Positions 26,200-34,150 of a stretch of 64,000 nucleotides of DNA are shown here, one piece after another. Under the pieces are notes generated by a model. The model searched no databases, was not told where the DNA came from, and worked only from the letters and a program-made list of their open reading frames with translations. This stretch comes from Bradyrhizobium yuanmingense. GTDB lineage: Bacteria; Pseudomonadota; Alphaproteobacteria; Rhizobiales; Xanthobacteraceae. Position 1 is the stretch's first letter. Each line of letters starts with the position of its first letter. Both the position numbers and the translations under genes were made by a program. The stretch covers positions 1 through 64,000 of the forward strand of contig NZ_FMAE01000010.1 of assembly GCF_900094575.1 (NCBI RefSeq), written 5' to 3'.

Positions 26200-26213
26200 T
26201 TGATCGGGATCAA
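26200..26213. promoter_or_regulatory. FNR/FixK box for the 42-residue membrane protein
   Basis: TTGATCGGGATCAA, a perfect match to TTGAT-N4-ATCAA. It is centred 57 bp upstream of the small gene at 26149 and lies just beyond the fnrN stop. Confidence 0.85.
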
Positions 26214-26240
26214 ATTGCCGAGAGAGTCCCGGAGATGACG

Positions 26241-26954
26241 TCAGGCTGCGGCCATGGCCTCGACACGGGCCGGATCGAGCAGGCTGATGCCGCCGTGAAT
26301 GATCTCGATCACGCCGAGACGCTCAAGCTTGGTAAAAGTGCGGCTGACGGTCTCGATGGTCAGGCCGAGATAATCGGCGATGTCCTGACGGCTCATCGGA
26401 AGCGCGACCATGTCGGACGGACCGTTGAGCGCGACCAGCCGCTCGCGCCAGCCGAGCAGAAAGGTCGCGACCTTCTCGTCGGCCGAGCGGCGGCCGAGCA
26501 GAACCATGTGGTCGCGCGCCTGGCTCAACTCGCGAATGGCCAGTTCGTTGATGCGCCTGAGCAATTGCGGCCGGTCTTCGATGAAACGGCCGAAAGGCCC
26601 TTTTGGGAATTGGCACACTTTCACCACGCCGATCGAATCGGCCGAAAAATTGTGCCGGCCGGACAGATTCATCCCGAGGAAGTCACCGGGCAAGGCAAAG
26701 CCGACGATCTGCCGCCGGCCGTCAGGCAGCAGCTTGTACAGCCGCATGACGCCTTCGAGGACGTTGTAGAACGAGGTCGTGATGTCTTCCTCGGAAAACA
26801 CGGTCTCGCCCGAATCGAAATGGACGCGGCGGCCGAGATGCTCGAACTCCCGGAGTTCGGCTGCATCGAGCGACGAGCAGACCGCCGCTCCACGCACGGC
26901 ACAATCGTCGCAATGATGTCCGTTCGGCTCACTCGTGACCACGGAAGGCTTCAT
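26241..26954 (-). CDS. fnrN: FnrN/FixK1-type oxygen-sensing Crp/Fnr regulator
   Basis: A 237-residue regulator. The N-terminal cysteines C15, C18 and C26 (C-X2-C-X7-C) and a fourth, C114, match the 4Fe-4S ligands of oxygen-sensing Fnr/FnrN proteins. The effector-domain fold (FDSGETVFSEEDITTSFYNVLEG; IVGFALPGDFLGMN) is followed by the HTH PMSRQDIADYLGLTIETVSRTFTKLE, with the E-xxSR recognition pattern that reads TTGAT half-sites. A TTGACCCAGATCAA box in its own promoter (27038) suggests autoregulation. Boxes of the same type sit in front of many genes up to 41 kb, so it is the likely local regulator, shared or in competition with FixK2-like proteins elsewhere. Confidence 0.93.
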   Translation of the reverse strand: MKPSVVTSEPNGHHCDDCAVRGAAVCSSLDAAELREFEHLGRRVHFDSGETVFSEEDITTSFYNVLEGVMRLYKLLPDGRRQIVGFALPGDFLGMNLSGRHNFSADSIGVVKVCQFPKGPFGRFIEDRPQLLRRINELAIRELSQARDHMVLLGRRSADEKVATFLLGWRERLVALNGPSDMVALPMSRQDIADYLGLTIETVSRTFTKLERLGVIEIIHGGISLLDPARVEAMAAA

Positions 26955-27037
26955 CCATCGCTCCCCACGCCGGCCGCTCCCGACGTCAGGCCGAGTCCAC
27001 CGCGCGGCTGCATTTTACTGCACCGTGCCGCAGCCGA

Positions 27038-27051
27038 TTGACCCAGATCAA
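27038..27051. promoter_or_regulatory. FNR/FixK box between fnrN and cytochrome c
   Basis: TTGACCCAGATCAA, centred about 61 bp upstream of the cytochrome c start and about 90 bp upstream of fnrN. It can serve both divergent genes. Confidence 0.8.
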
Positions 27052-27105
27052 ATTTGGCTGGCATCCCGCTCTTATTCTGCGTCCACGGTTCGACGGGATG
27101 ATTCC

Positions 27106-27423
27106 ATGCTGCAAAGAGCACTGCGTCACGGCCTGATTGGGCTGCTTCTGATCACGCCTGCGCTCGCGGCCCCGGCCGCCGAACAACGCGGCAAGGCTTT
27201 CGCCCGAGCCAATTGCGCACGCTGTCACGCGATCGACCGCGCCTCCAAGAGCCCGCTGGAGATCGCGCCTCCGCTACGCACCCTGCATCGGCGCTATCCG
27301 ATCAACAGCCTTGGTGAGGCGCTGGCCGAGGGGATCTCCACCGGACATGCCGACATGCCGGCCTTCGAACTCAGCCCGGACCAGATCCACGACCTGCTGT
27401 CCTACCTGAAGACGCTGGAATAG
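27106..27423 (+). CDS. Small periplasmic c-type cytochrome
   Basis: A 105-residue class I cytochrome c with a signal peptide (MLQRALRHGLIGLLLITPAL, cleaved near AAPAA). The heme-binding CARCH is at C37, C40 and H41, and the distal Met is in HADMPAFELS (M84). Translation is placed at ATG 27106, since upstream extensions would spoil the signal peptide. It is divergent from fnrN with an FNR box between them, which indicates induction under low oxygen. The likely role is a soluble electron carrier to a high-affinity oxidase or denitrification enzyme. Confidence 0.88.
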   Translation: MLQRALRHGLIGLLLITPALAAPAAEQRGKAFARANCARCHAIDRASKSPLEIAPPLRTLHRRYPINSLGEALAEGISTGHADMPAFELSPDQIHDLLSYLKTLE

Positions 27424-27430
27424 TCACCCC

Positions 27431-28534
27431 TCACACCGCCTGCACGGTCCATCCGATCAGCTCCTTGGCGATGCGCGCGAAGGCGGCATCGAAGGCGGCG
27501 ACTGAAGCGGCCGGTTCGACCTTGTCGAGCTTTTCGCTGGCCTCGATGAGCCGCGATGCGATCACCTTGCCATTCTTGTCGACGATCCGAGCCGACAGTC
27601 CGATCTCGGCCCGCGCCTCCCCATCCGTCGCGATCCGAAAGCGCCGGATGTCGAGCAGGAGCTGGTAGTCCGCCGGCCCGAGATCCGTCGTGCGCAGCGG
27701 GGCGTGGGCGATGTCGTAGTTCTCGAAACTGTCGATCAGGCGCGCCTGCACCAGTTTCGGAATGCTATCAGCCCAGAGGAAGTCCGCAAAGCCCGGCCTG
27801 TCGCCGCCAGGCGCGAACAGCATGCGCTGGGTCTGCAGCATCGCCACCGCCGTCGGCTCGGGAATGGCCAGTGAGGCCGATAGCGTCTTGCCGGCCGGCC
27901 CGAGATTCTGCGGCGTGCGCAGGTCGTAGGTGACCTTCTGCGCGGGCGTGCCGCCGCCGGTCATCTTGTCGAGGCCTGCCAGGATGCCGTCGATCTTGCC
28001 GGTGTTACGCGCGAGCCCGTCGGAGAAGGTCTTGAAATTGGCAATGGTGTCCTTCAGCGGGCCGGAATTGTCCTGAAGCACCGTGTCGACCCGCCGCAGC
28101 GCATCGCGCGCCGCCTGCGTCATGCTCTGGCCAGCGCCGGCCTCCGCGATCAAGGTCGGCAGCTCGCCGGACTTGGCGACGATCACGCCCCCCTCCAATG
28201 TCACCACGGGAACGCCGGTCAGGCCCTGGAATTCGAGGCCGACCTTAGTGTCGGCACGAACCGGCGTCGCGGTGGCAACCGAGATCGTGGCATTGACGAA
28301 GCGCGGGTTATCAGGCGCGAGCCCGAGCTGGGTGACCTCTCCGACCCGAATGCCGTTGAACAGCACGCCCGCGCCAACCAGCAGGCCGGGCACCGGCCCC
28401 TGGAATTGCACGTGGTAGCTGGTGCGCGGGCCGATGCCGCCGGTGTTGTTCAGCCAATAGACGAAGCCGAACACTGCGACGATCGCGGCCAGCACGAAAC
28501 TGCCGATCAGCACATAGGGAGCGCGGGTTTCCAT
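27431..28534 (-). CDS. mlaD: MlaD-type MCE protein fused to a PqiC-like (ABC_trans_aux) domain
   Basis: A 367-residue protein with one N-terminal membrane anchor (YVLIGSFVLAAIVAVFGFVYWL), an MCE domain at about residues 38-115 (YHVQFQGPVPGLLVGAGVLFNGIRVGEV; FQGLTGVPVVTLEGG), a helical stretch around 140-205, and a C-terminal domain of about 150 residues (SIPKLVQARLIDSFENYD; YQLLLDIRRFRI; AFDAAFARIAKELIGW). The last matches the ABC-type auxiliary lipoprotein/PqiC fold, usually a separate lipoprotein. MCE proteins form hexameric lipid-shuttling rings in the periplasm. It is the last gene of an mlaE-mlaF-mlaD operon. Confidence 0.9.
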   Translation of the reverse strand: METRAPYVLIGSFVLAAIVAVFGFVYWLNNTGGIGPRTSYHVQFQGPVPGLLVGAGVLFNGIRVGEVTQLGLAPDNPRFVNATISVATATPVRADTKVGLEFQGLTGVPVVTLEGGVIVAKSGELPTLIAEAGAGQSMTQAARDALRRVDTVLQDNSGPLKDTIANFKTFSDGLARNTGKIDGILAGLDKMTGGGTPAQKVTYDLRTPQNLGPAGKTLSASLAIPEPTAVAMLQTQRMLFAPGGDRPGFADFLWADSIPKLVQARLIDSFENYDIAHAPLRTTDLGPADYQLLLDIRRFRIATDGEARAEIGLSARIVDKNGKVIASRLIEASEKLDKVEPAASVAAFDAAFARIAKELIGWTVQAV

Positions 28535-28537
28535 CTC

Positions 28538-29305
28538 TCATCTCATCTCGTGTTGCAGCATCTGCGAGCGCTTGCCGTGGAAGTAGGCGCGCACCCAGGG
28601 ATGCTCGGATTGCAGCAATTCGCGCATAGGGCCGATCGCCACGATCTTGCCGTCGGCGAGCGCGGCGACGCGGTCGCAGACCGTGGTCAGGCTCGCAAGG
28701 TCATGGGTCACCATGAACACGGTGAGCTCCAGGGTCTTTTGCAGCGTCTTGATCAGCGCGTCGAACTCGCCGGCGGCGATGGGATCGAGGCCCGAGGTCG
28801 GCTCGTCCAGGAACAGGATTGGCGGATCGAGCGCGAGCGCGCGCGCCAGCGCCACGCGCTTGGTCATGCCGCCGGACAGCTCCGCCGGATATTTGTCGGC
28901 GTCCTCCGCACGCAGACCGACCATTTCGAGCTTGGCGATCGCGATCTCATCCATCAGCTCCTGCGACAGGACGAGATTCTCGCGCAAGGGAAACTGGACG
29001 TTCTGGCGCACCGTCAGCGAGGAGAACAGCGCGCCCTGCTGGAACAGGATGCCCCAGGCCATCGCTGCGCCGCGGCCGTGGCCTCCGCCGGGCTGTCCCA
29101 TGACCTCGATGGTCCCGCTCCGGCGCGGGATCAGGCCGATGATCGTCCGCATCAGGACCGACTTGCCGCCGCCGGATGCGCCCACCAGCCCGAGGATCTC
29201 GCCGCGGCGGACGTCGAGCGACAGATGGTCGAGCACGGTCTGGCGGCCAAAACCGACCACGAGATCGCGGACGCGGATCGCGAACTGGTCTTGCGATTCT
29301 TCCAT
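28538..29305 (-). CDS. mlaF: MlaF-type ABC transporter ATP-binding protein
   Basis: A 255-residue ABC ATPase. It has Walker A GASGGGKS, Q-loop FQQGALFSSLTV, signature LSGGMTKRVALARALALDPP, Walker B ILFLDEPTSGLDP and H-loop MVTHD. It starts at MEESQDQFAIRVRD 2 bp after the mlaE stop and ends 3 bp before mlaD, so the three are one transcript. It powers phospholipid transport between the membranes (family knowledge). Direction and exact lipid are not shown by sequence. Confidence 0.94.
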   Translation of the reverse strand: MEESQDQFAIRVRDLVVGFGRQTVLDHLSLDVRRGEILGLVGASGGGKSVLMRTIIGLIPRRSGTIEVMGQPGGGHGRGAAMAWGILFQQGALFSSLTVRQNVQFPLRENLVLSQELMDEIAIAKLEMVGLRAEDADKYPAELSGGMTKRVALARALALDPPILFLDEPTSGLDPIAAGEFDALIKTLQKTLELTVFMVTHDLASLTTVCDRVAALADGKIVAIGPMRELLQSEHPWVRAYFHGKRSQMLQHEMR

Positions 29306-29307
29306 CG

Positions 29308-30477
29308 TCACATTCCGATCGAAGCAAAGAAGATCGCGAACAGGCCGTCGAGCACGATCACCAGGAAGATCGATTTCACCACCGACGTCGTGGTCTGCCG
29401 GCCCAGCGACTCCGCGCTGCCCTTGACGCGCAATCCCTCGCTGCAGGCCACGATCCCGATCACCAGCGCCATGAACGGCGCCTTCAGGATGCCGACCTCG
29501 AAATGGGCAACGGAAACGGCCTCGTGCAGCCGCGCGATGTAGATCGCCGGCCCCATGTCGCCATAGAACTGCGCGACCAGCCCGCCGCCGTAGAGCGCGG
29601 CGATCGATCCGATGAAGGTGAGGATGGGCAGTGCAATGACCAGGGCCGCAACGCGCGGCAGAATCAGGACGTCGACCGGATCGAGCCCCATGGTCGAGAG
29701 CGCGTCGATCTCCTCGCGCATCTTCATCGAGCCGAGCTCGGCGGTGTAGGCGCTGCCCGACCGTCCCGCGACCATGATGGCGACGATCAGCACGCCGAGC
29801 TCGCGCAGCACCAGGATGCCGACCATGTCGACCGTATACGACTCCGCGCCGAATCTGCGGAAGTGGAAGAAGCCCTGCTGCGCGATGATGGCGCCGATCA
29901 GGAAGGTGATGAGCGTGACGATGGGGATCGCCTGCCACCCGATGCGGTAGAGCTGATACACCAGCGAGGTCAGGCGCAGCGAGCGCGGCCGGCGCAGCAC
30001 GCCGATCACGGCCATGAACAAGGCGCCGAGCATCTGGAGGAAGATCGTGATGTCCTCCCGCGCCCCGAGCGTGGACTTGCCGAGCTCGCCCAGCCGCGCC
30101 AGGACCGGATTCGGCGCAGCGCTTGGAGGGGGCGTGTGGCGGTTGACCTGACGCACCTCGTCCATCAGCCCGCTGAAATGATCGGCGACGCCGACGAACT
30201 CGGCCGGCCTGCCTGACGATGCGGCCCGGCGCGACAGCTTCTCCAGGACCCAGGCGCCGAGCGTATCGAGCGCGCTGATGCCCGACATGTCCAAGGTTAC
30301 GGCGCGCGAACGATCGACGTTGACCCCAACCGAGCGGGACAAAGTCTCGAGCATCACCACGTTCGCGGCGGTCCAGGGCCCCTCGGGGCGCAATTTCAGC
30401 ACGTCGCCTGCCGGCGTCGCGTGCAGCAGCGGTTCGTGATTCACGCTTTCCACCTCATCGGGACAATTGGTCCCCAT
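29308..30477 (-). CDS. mlaE: MlaE-type lipid ABC permease with N-terminal STAS domain
   Basis: A 389-residue fusion. Residues 20-115 are STAS-like (MLETLSRSVGVNVDRSRAVTLDMSGISALDTLGAWVLEKL), the role played by the separate MlaB in E. coli. From about residue 135 follows the MlaE permease with its signatures LITFLIGAIIAQQGFFHFRRFGA, VLRELGVLIVAIMVAGRSGSAYTAELGSMKMREEIDALSTMGLDP and GSAESLGRQTTTSVVKSIFLVIVLDGLFA. It is first of mlaE-mlaF-mlaD. A near-consensus FNR/FixK sequence lies 44 bp upstream, which would put outer-membrane lipid maintenance under oxygen control (inference). Confidence 0.93.
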   Translation of the reverse strand: MGTNCPDEVESVNHEPLLHATPAGDVLKLRPEGPWTAANVVMLETLSRSVGVNVDRSRAVTLDMSGISALDTLGAWVLEKLSRRAASSGRPAEFVGVADHFSGLMDEVRQVNRHTPPPSAAPNPVLARLGELGKSTLGAREDITIFLQMLGALFMAVIGVLRRPRSLRLTSLVYQLYRIGWQAIPIVTLITFLIGAIIAQQGFFHFRRFGAESYTVDMVGILVLRELGVLIVAIMVAGRSGSAYTAELGSMKMREEIDALSTMGLDPVDVLILPRVAALVIALPILTFIGSIAALYGGGLVAQFYGDMGPAIYIARLHEAVSVAHFEVGILKAPFMALVIGIVACSEGLRVKGSAESLGRQTTTSVVKSIFLVIVLDGLFAIFFASIGM

Positions 30478-30514
30478 TCAGCCGGCATTTCTAGGCCAGC
30501 ATGTGGCGGCCGGA

Positions 30515-30528
30515 TTGACCTGCCTCAA
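30515..30528. promoter_or_regulatory. FNR/FixK-like box upstream of mlaE
   Basis: TTGACCTGCCTCAA, one base away from the TTGAY-N4-RTCAA consensus. It is centred 44 bp upstream of the leftward mlaE start. Confidence 0.55.
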
Positions 30529-30549
30529 GCCTTCGTACACGCCCGTCTC

Positions 30550-30563
30550 TTGACGCAAATCAA
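30550..30563. promoter_or_regulatory. FNR/FixK box upstream of the YqjD/YqjE-like pair
   Basis: TTGACGCAAATCAA fully fits TTGAY-N4-RTCAA. It is centred 64 bp upstream of the rightward gene at 30621 and could also influence divergent mlaE. Confidence 0.8.
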
Positions 30564-30620
30564 GCGCGATCGCACGGGCTGGTCTTAGGCTCGTTCGAAT
30601 TTAATGAGGACACCGAATCC

Positions 30621-30896
30621 ATGTTCGACAGTGACAGGATGAGCGAGGAATTGCGCGCGCTGAAGGTCGACGTCACGCGCCTGTTGAGCACCGCCGGCGA
30701 GGAGATGTTCGAGAGCTCGAAAGCTCGCACCGAAGCACTGGCCGATCAGATCAGGGCCGCACTCGCCGAGCTCGGCGAGACCGTCGAACAAGAGGGGGAG
30801 AAGCTCCGGGGCCTCGTTGCGGAGCGTCCGATCACCTCGCTCGCCTCCGCCTTCGCGCTGGGCGTGGTTGTCGGCTTCATGCTGAGGAGACACTAG
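30621..30896 (+). CDS. ElaB/YqjD/DUF883-like membrane-anchored small protein
   Basis: A 91-residue protein. A long amphipathic helix with regularly spaced acidic and basic residues (about 5-70, ELRALKVDVTRLLSTAGEEM ... LGETVEQEGEKLRGLVAERP) is followed by a glycine-containing C-terminal helix SLASAFALGVVVGFMLRRH. This is the layout of YqjD/ElaB proteins, which tether to the inner membrane and in E. coli associate with ribosomes in stationary phase. It is translationally adjacent to the next gene (TAG immediately followed by GTG) and sits behind an FNR box. Confidence 0.83.
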   Translation: MFDSDRMSEELRALKVDVTRLLSTAGEEMFESSKARTEALADQIRAALAELGETVEQEGEKLRGLVAERPITSLASAFALGVVVGFMLRRH

Positions 30897-31385
30897 GTGA
30901 ATACCGAGAATGTCGTCAAACATCTGCGCGTGCTGTGGCGCACCGACAGGATCATCGCCGACATCAGGTTGCGCCATTTGCTGATCGGCCTCGGCCTGCG
31001 CGCCTTCGCGGCGCTGATCGCCGCGTTCGGGCTAATGATGCTGGAGCTGTCGGCCTATTTCGCGCTGGTGCAGATCTGGAGCGCGACTGTCGCGGCTGCC
31101 ATCCTCGGCGCCGTCAATTTCGTCATCGCGGCCGCTCTCTTCCTGATCGCCGGCCGCGCGCCGTCGGGGCGTGACATCGAGCTCGCGAACGAAATTCACG
31201 ACAGCTCGATCGAAGCCCTCCAGCTCGAGGCGCGTGCGCTCCAGGCCCAGGTGTCGGGCGCGGTGCATCATCCGCTCAGCACGATCGTGCCGGTGCTGCT
31301 GCCGCTGATCGCGGTCATCATCAAGACTCTGCGGGCGACGGCCAGAACGTCCGATGATGCAAATTCGGCCGAGGCGCAATCGTAG
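30897..31385 (+). CDS. YqjE/phage-holin superfamily-like membrane protein
   Basis: A 162-residue protein starting with GTG directly after the previous stop codon. Two adjacent hydrophobic helices (LLIGLGLRAFAALIAAFGLMMLELSAYFALV; AAAILGAVNFVIAAALFLIAG) correspond to the DUF1469/YqjE pattern. A charged coiled segment and a third hydrophobic helix (LSTIVPVLLPLIAVIIKTL) follow. Partnership with the DUF883-like gene is common. Function is unknown; likely membrane stress adaptation given its promoter. Confidence 0.78.
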   Translation: MNTENVVKHLRVLWRTDRIIADIRLRHLLIGLGLRAFAALIAAFGLMMLELSAYFALVQIWSATVAAAILGAVNFVIAAALFLIAGRAPSGRDIELANEIHDSSIEALQLEARALQAQVSGAVHHPLSTIVPVLLPLIAVIIKTLRATARTSDDANSAEAQS

Positions 31386-31394
31386 CTGACGCGC

Positions 31395-34088
31395 TCAGAG
31401 CTTCAGCCTGACGTCGCAGATCTCAGGCTCGGCCGGCTCCGGCTTGACCTCGAAGCCGAGCTGCCGGCACATCTCGAGCATGACGGTGTTCTCCTGCAGC
31501 ACGTCGCCCGATATGGTCTTCAATCCTTCCGACCGCGCGTAGTCGATGATCAGCTGCATGAGGGCCCAGCCGAGTCCCCTGCCCTTGAGGTCGGACCGCA
31601 GCAGGATCGCATATTCGCCGGTCTCGTAGATCGAGTCGGAATGGAGCCGGACCACGCCGACCATTTCACCGCTGGCCTCCTCGAATGCGATGAAGGCCAT
31701 CGCGCGCGCATAGTCGAGCTGGGTCAGGCGTGCGATGAATTCGTGGGTGAACTCCTTCATCGGGGCGAAGAAGCGCAGGCGAAGGTCGTGCGCCGTGACG
31801 TGACGCAGGAATTCGTGGATGGTCGGCTCGTCCTCGGGGCGCATGGGCCGCACGAAGATGCGCCAGTCCTCCTTGAGCTTGAGGCGGCGCTCCCATTGCG
31901 ACGGATAGGCGCGGACGGCGAAATTGGTAGGGCCTGAGCCGGCGAACTTCCGCTGCGGCGGCCCGACCGCGACGCGGGCATCCACCGCGGTCACGCCGGT
32001 TTCATCCGCCAGCAGCGGATTGATGTCGAATTCGCGGATCTCGGGAATGTCGGCCGCCATCTGCGCCAGCTTCACCAGCACCATGGCGACGGCGTCCTGC
32101 TTGACCGCCGGCACGTCGCGATAGGCCTTCAGCAGCCGCGACACGCGCGTGCGGTCGATCAGATCGCGGGCCAGTTGCAGGTCGAGCGGCGGCAGCGCCA
32201 GCGCCTTGTCGTTGATGATCTCCACCGCCGTGCCGCCGCGGCCGAATACCACCACTGTGCCGAAGGTCGGATCGTCGGCAAGGCCCAGGATCAGCTCGCG
32301 CGCCTTTGCCTTGACGACCATGGCCTGGACGATGACGCCGCCGATGCGCGCCTCGGGCCGCAGCTTCCGCGCTCGCGCAAGAATGTCCGTCGCCGCCGCA
32401 CGCACGGCCTCCGGCGACGTCAGATTGAGCACGACGCCGCCGACGTCGGATTTGTGGGTGATGTCGCGCGACATGATCTTCAGCACGACGGTGCCGCCTT
32501 GCGCGAAGATGTCCTTTGCATAGGCTACCGCCTGCTCGACATCGGCTGCCGCACAGGTCGGCACCATCGCGATATCGTAGGCTTCGAGCAGGTGCTTGAT
32601 CTCGACGGGTTCGAGCCACTGGCGGCCATCCGCGATCGCGGCGGTGACGATCTCTCTCGCCCCCCTCGCATCCGGAACGAACGTATCGGGCATCGCGGGA
32701 GGCACCTGGGTCAGTTCCTCCACCACCTCGCGGTGCCGGACTAGATGCATGAAGCCGCGCACGGCGTCGTCCTCGGTCGGATAGTTCGGCACGCCGGCGC
32801 TGGAGAGTGCCTGGATGATGTGCTGATCGGCCCCGACCCAGGCCGCCAGCACGGGCTTTGCCCATCGGCGGTGCTGCTCGCGATACTTAGCCACGAGCTC
32901 CGTCACGGTCTTGGCGATCTCGGCGGCCGATGCGATCGCGGTCTGCACATTGAGGACGAGGACTGCGTCGTTGTCGCGATCGGCCAGCAGTTCCTCCAGC
33001 GCCGCTGCGTAGCGCGCAGCATCGGCGTCGCCCACGATGTCGACGGGGTTTGCACCCGACCAGGTCGGCGGCAGCGCCGCATCGAGCTTCTTGCGCGTCT
33101 CTGCTGAAATGGTTGCCGGAATACCTCCGAGCTCGACCAATCGATCGACGGCGAGGACGCCGATACCGCCACCGTTGGTCAGGATGGCGAGACGCTTTCC
33201 CGTCGGCGATTCGACGCGGCCGAGTGTCTCGGCACAATCGAACAGCTCGCGCAGGTCGGACACCCGTAGCACGCCCGCGCGGCGGAACGCCGCGTCATAG
33301 ACGGCGTCGGCCCCGGCGAGCGCCCCGGTATGCGTCGCGGCGGCCTTCGCACCCTGCGCCATGCGGCCGGACTTCACCACGACGACCGGCTTCACACGCG
33401 CGGCCGCGCGCGCCGCAGACATGAACTTGCGCGCGTCCTTGATCGCCTCGATGTAGAGCAGGATCGCCCGGGTCTTGTGATCCATCGCGAAATGGTCGAG
33501 CAGATCGGCAATGTCGACGTCGATCTGATCGCCGATCGAGACGATGCCGGAGAAGCCGACGCCGCGCTGCGCGGCCCAATCCACCATGCCGGCGGCAATG
33601 GCGCCGGATTGGGAGATCAGCGCGAGGTTGCCGGCGCCCGGCATGTGCGCGGCGAAACTGGCATTCAGGCTGACGCCGGGCATCATGATGCCGAGGCAGT
33701 TCGGCCCGATCAGCCGCATGCCGTGTTTGCGGGCGGCAGCGCTGGTCGCCTCGTGCAGCGATCCCGGTCCCTGGCCGAGCCCGGCCGAGACGATCAGCGC
33801 ACCCGCAGACCCGCGACGGCCGGCCTGCTCGACGATGCCTGGAATCTCGGCCGCGGGCGCCGTGACGACGACGAGCTCGGGCACGAAATCCAGCCTGTCC
33901 AGGCTCTTCACCGCCGCGAGGCCGCTGATCTCGGCGTGGCGCGGATTGACGAGACCGAACCGCCCCTTGAATCCCGCTTTCCGAATGTTCTCCAGGACCG
34001 CGCGTCCAACGGACGCCGGACGCGCGCTCGCGCCGACAAGCGCGACCGAGCGCGGCGACAGCAGGTTGTTCAGACGATAAGTCGACAT
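31395..34088 (-). CDS. NDP-forming acyl-CoA ligase fused to GNAT acetyltransferase (Pat/AcsD-like)
   Basis: A 897-residue protein. It has an N-terminal CoA-binding domain (LLSPRSVALVGASARPASVGRAVLENI), a succinyl-CoA-ligase-like flavodoxin domain (LALISQSGAIAAGMVDWAAQ; AATHTGALAGADAVYDAAF, keeping a His at the HTGA motif) and an ATP-grasp domain (about residues 480-700; GGTVVLKIMSRDITHKSDVGGV; VVFGRGGTAVEIINDKALALPP). The C-terminal GNAT domain (about 730-890) contains LRSDLKGRGLGWALMQLIIDYA, the acetyl-CoA loop. The architecture matches protein lysine acetyltransferases such as Pat that control acyl-CoA synthetases. It lies 62 bp downstream of the universal stress gene, probably co-transcribed from the FNR-box promoter at 35031. 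Confidence 0.92.
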   Translation of the reverse strand: MSTYRLNNLLSPRSVALVGASARPASVGRAVLENIRKAGFKGRFGLVNPRHAEISGLAAVKSLDRLDFVPELVVVTAPAAEIPGIVEQAGRRGSAGALIVSAGLGQGPGSLHEATSAAARKHGMRLIGPNCLGIMMPGVSLNASFAAHMPGAGNLALISQSGAIAAGMVDWAAQRGVGFSGIVSIGDQIDVDIADLLDHFAMDHKTRAILLYIEAIKDARKFMSAARAAARVKPVVVVKSGRMAQGAKAAATHTGALAGADAVYDAAFRRAGVLRVSDLRELFDCAETLGRVESPTGKRLAILTNGGGIGVLAVDRLVELGGIPATISAETRKKLDAALPPTWSGANPVDIVGDADAARYAAALEELLADRDNDAVLVLNVQTAIASAAEIAKTVTELVAKYREQHRRWAKPVLAAWVGADQHIIQALSSAGVPNYPTEDDAVRGFMHLVRHREVVEELTQVPPAMPDTFVPDARGAREIVTAAIADGRQWLEPVEIKHLLEAYDIAMVPTCAAADVEQAVAYAKDIFAQGGTVVLKIMSRDITHKSDVGGVVLNLTSPEAVRAAATDILARARKLRPEARIGGVIVQAMVVKAKARELILGLADDPTFGTVVVFGRGGTAVEIINDKALALPPLDLQLARDLIDRTRVSRLLKAYRDVPAVKQDAVAMVLVKLAQMAADIPEIREFDINPLLADETGVTAVDARVAVGPPQRKFAGSGPTNFAVRAYPSQWERRLKLKEDWRIFVRPMRPEDEPTIHEFLRHVTAHDLRLRFFAPMKEFTHEFIARLTQLDYARAMAFIAFEEASGEMVGVVRLHSDSIYETGEYAILLRSDLKGRGLGWALMQLIIDYARSEGLKTISGDVLQENTVMLEMCRQLGFEVKPEPAEPEICDVRLKL

Positions 34089-34150
34089 GAAAACAAATGC
34101 GCCGCGCCAGCGGCGGTTCCGATGATTGGACGATCCGGCTGGAAGAAGAC

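Noticed and set aside
25846..26238. Frames reading Leu-Gly, Asp-Leu or Ser-Lys dipeptide runs.
   Set aside because: They are translations of the hexanucleotide tandem repeat. Only the 42-residue minus-strand frame nearby has a ribosome site and sensible composition.
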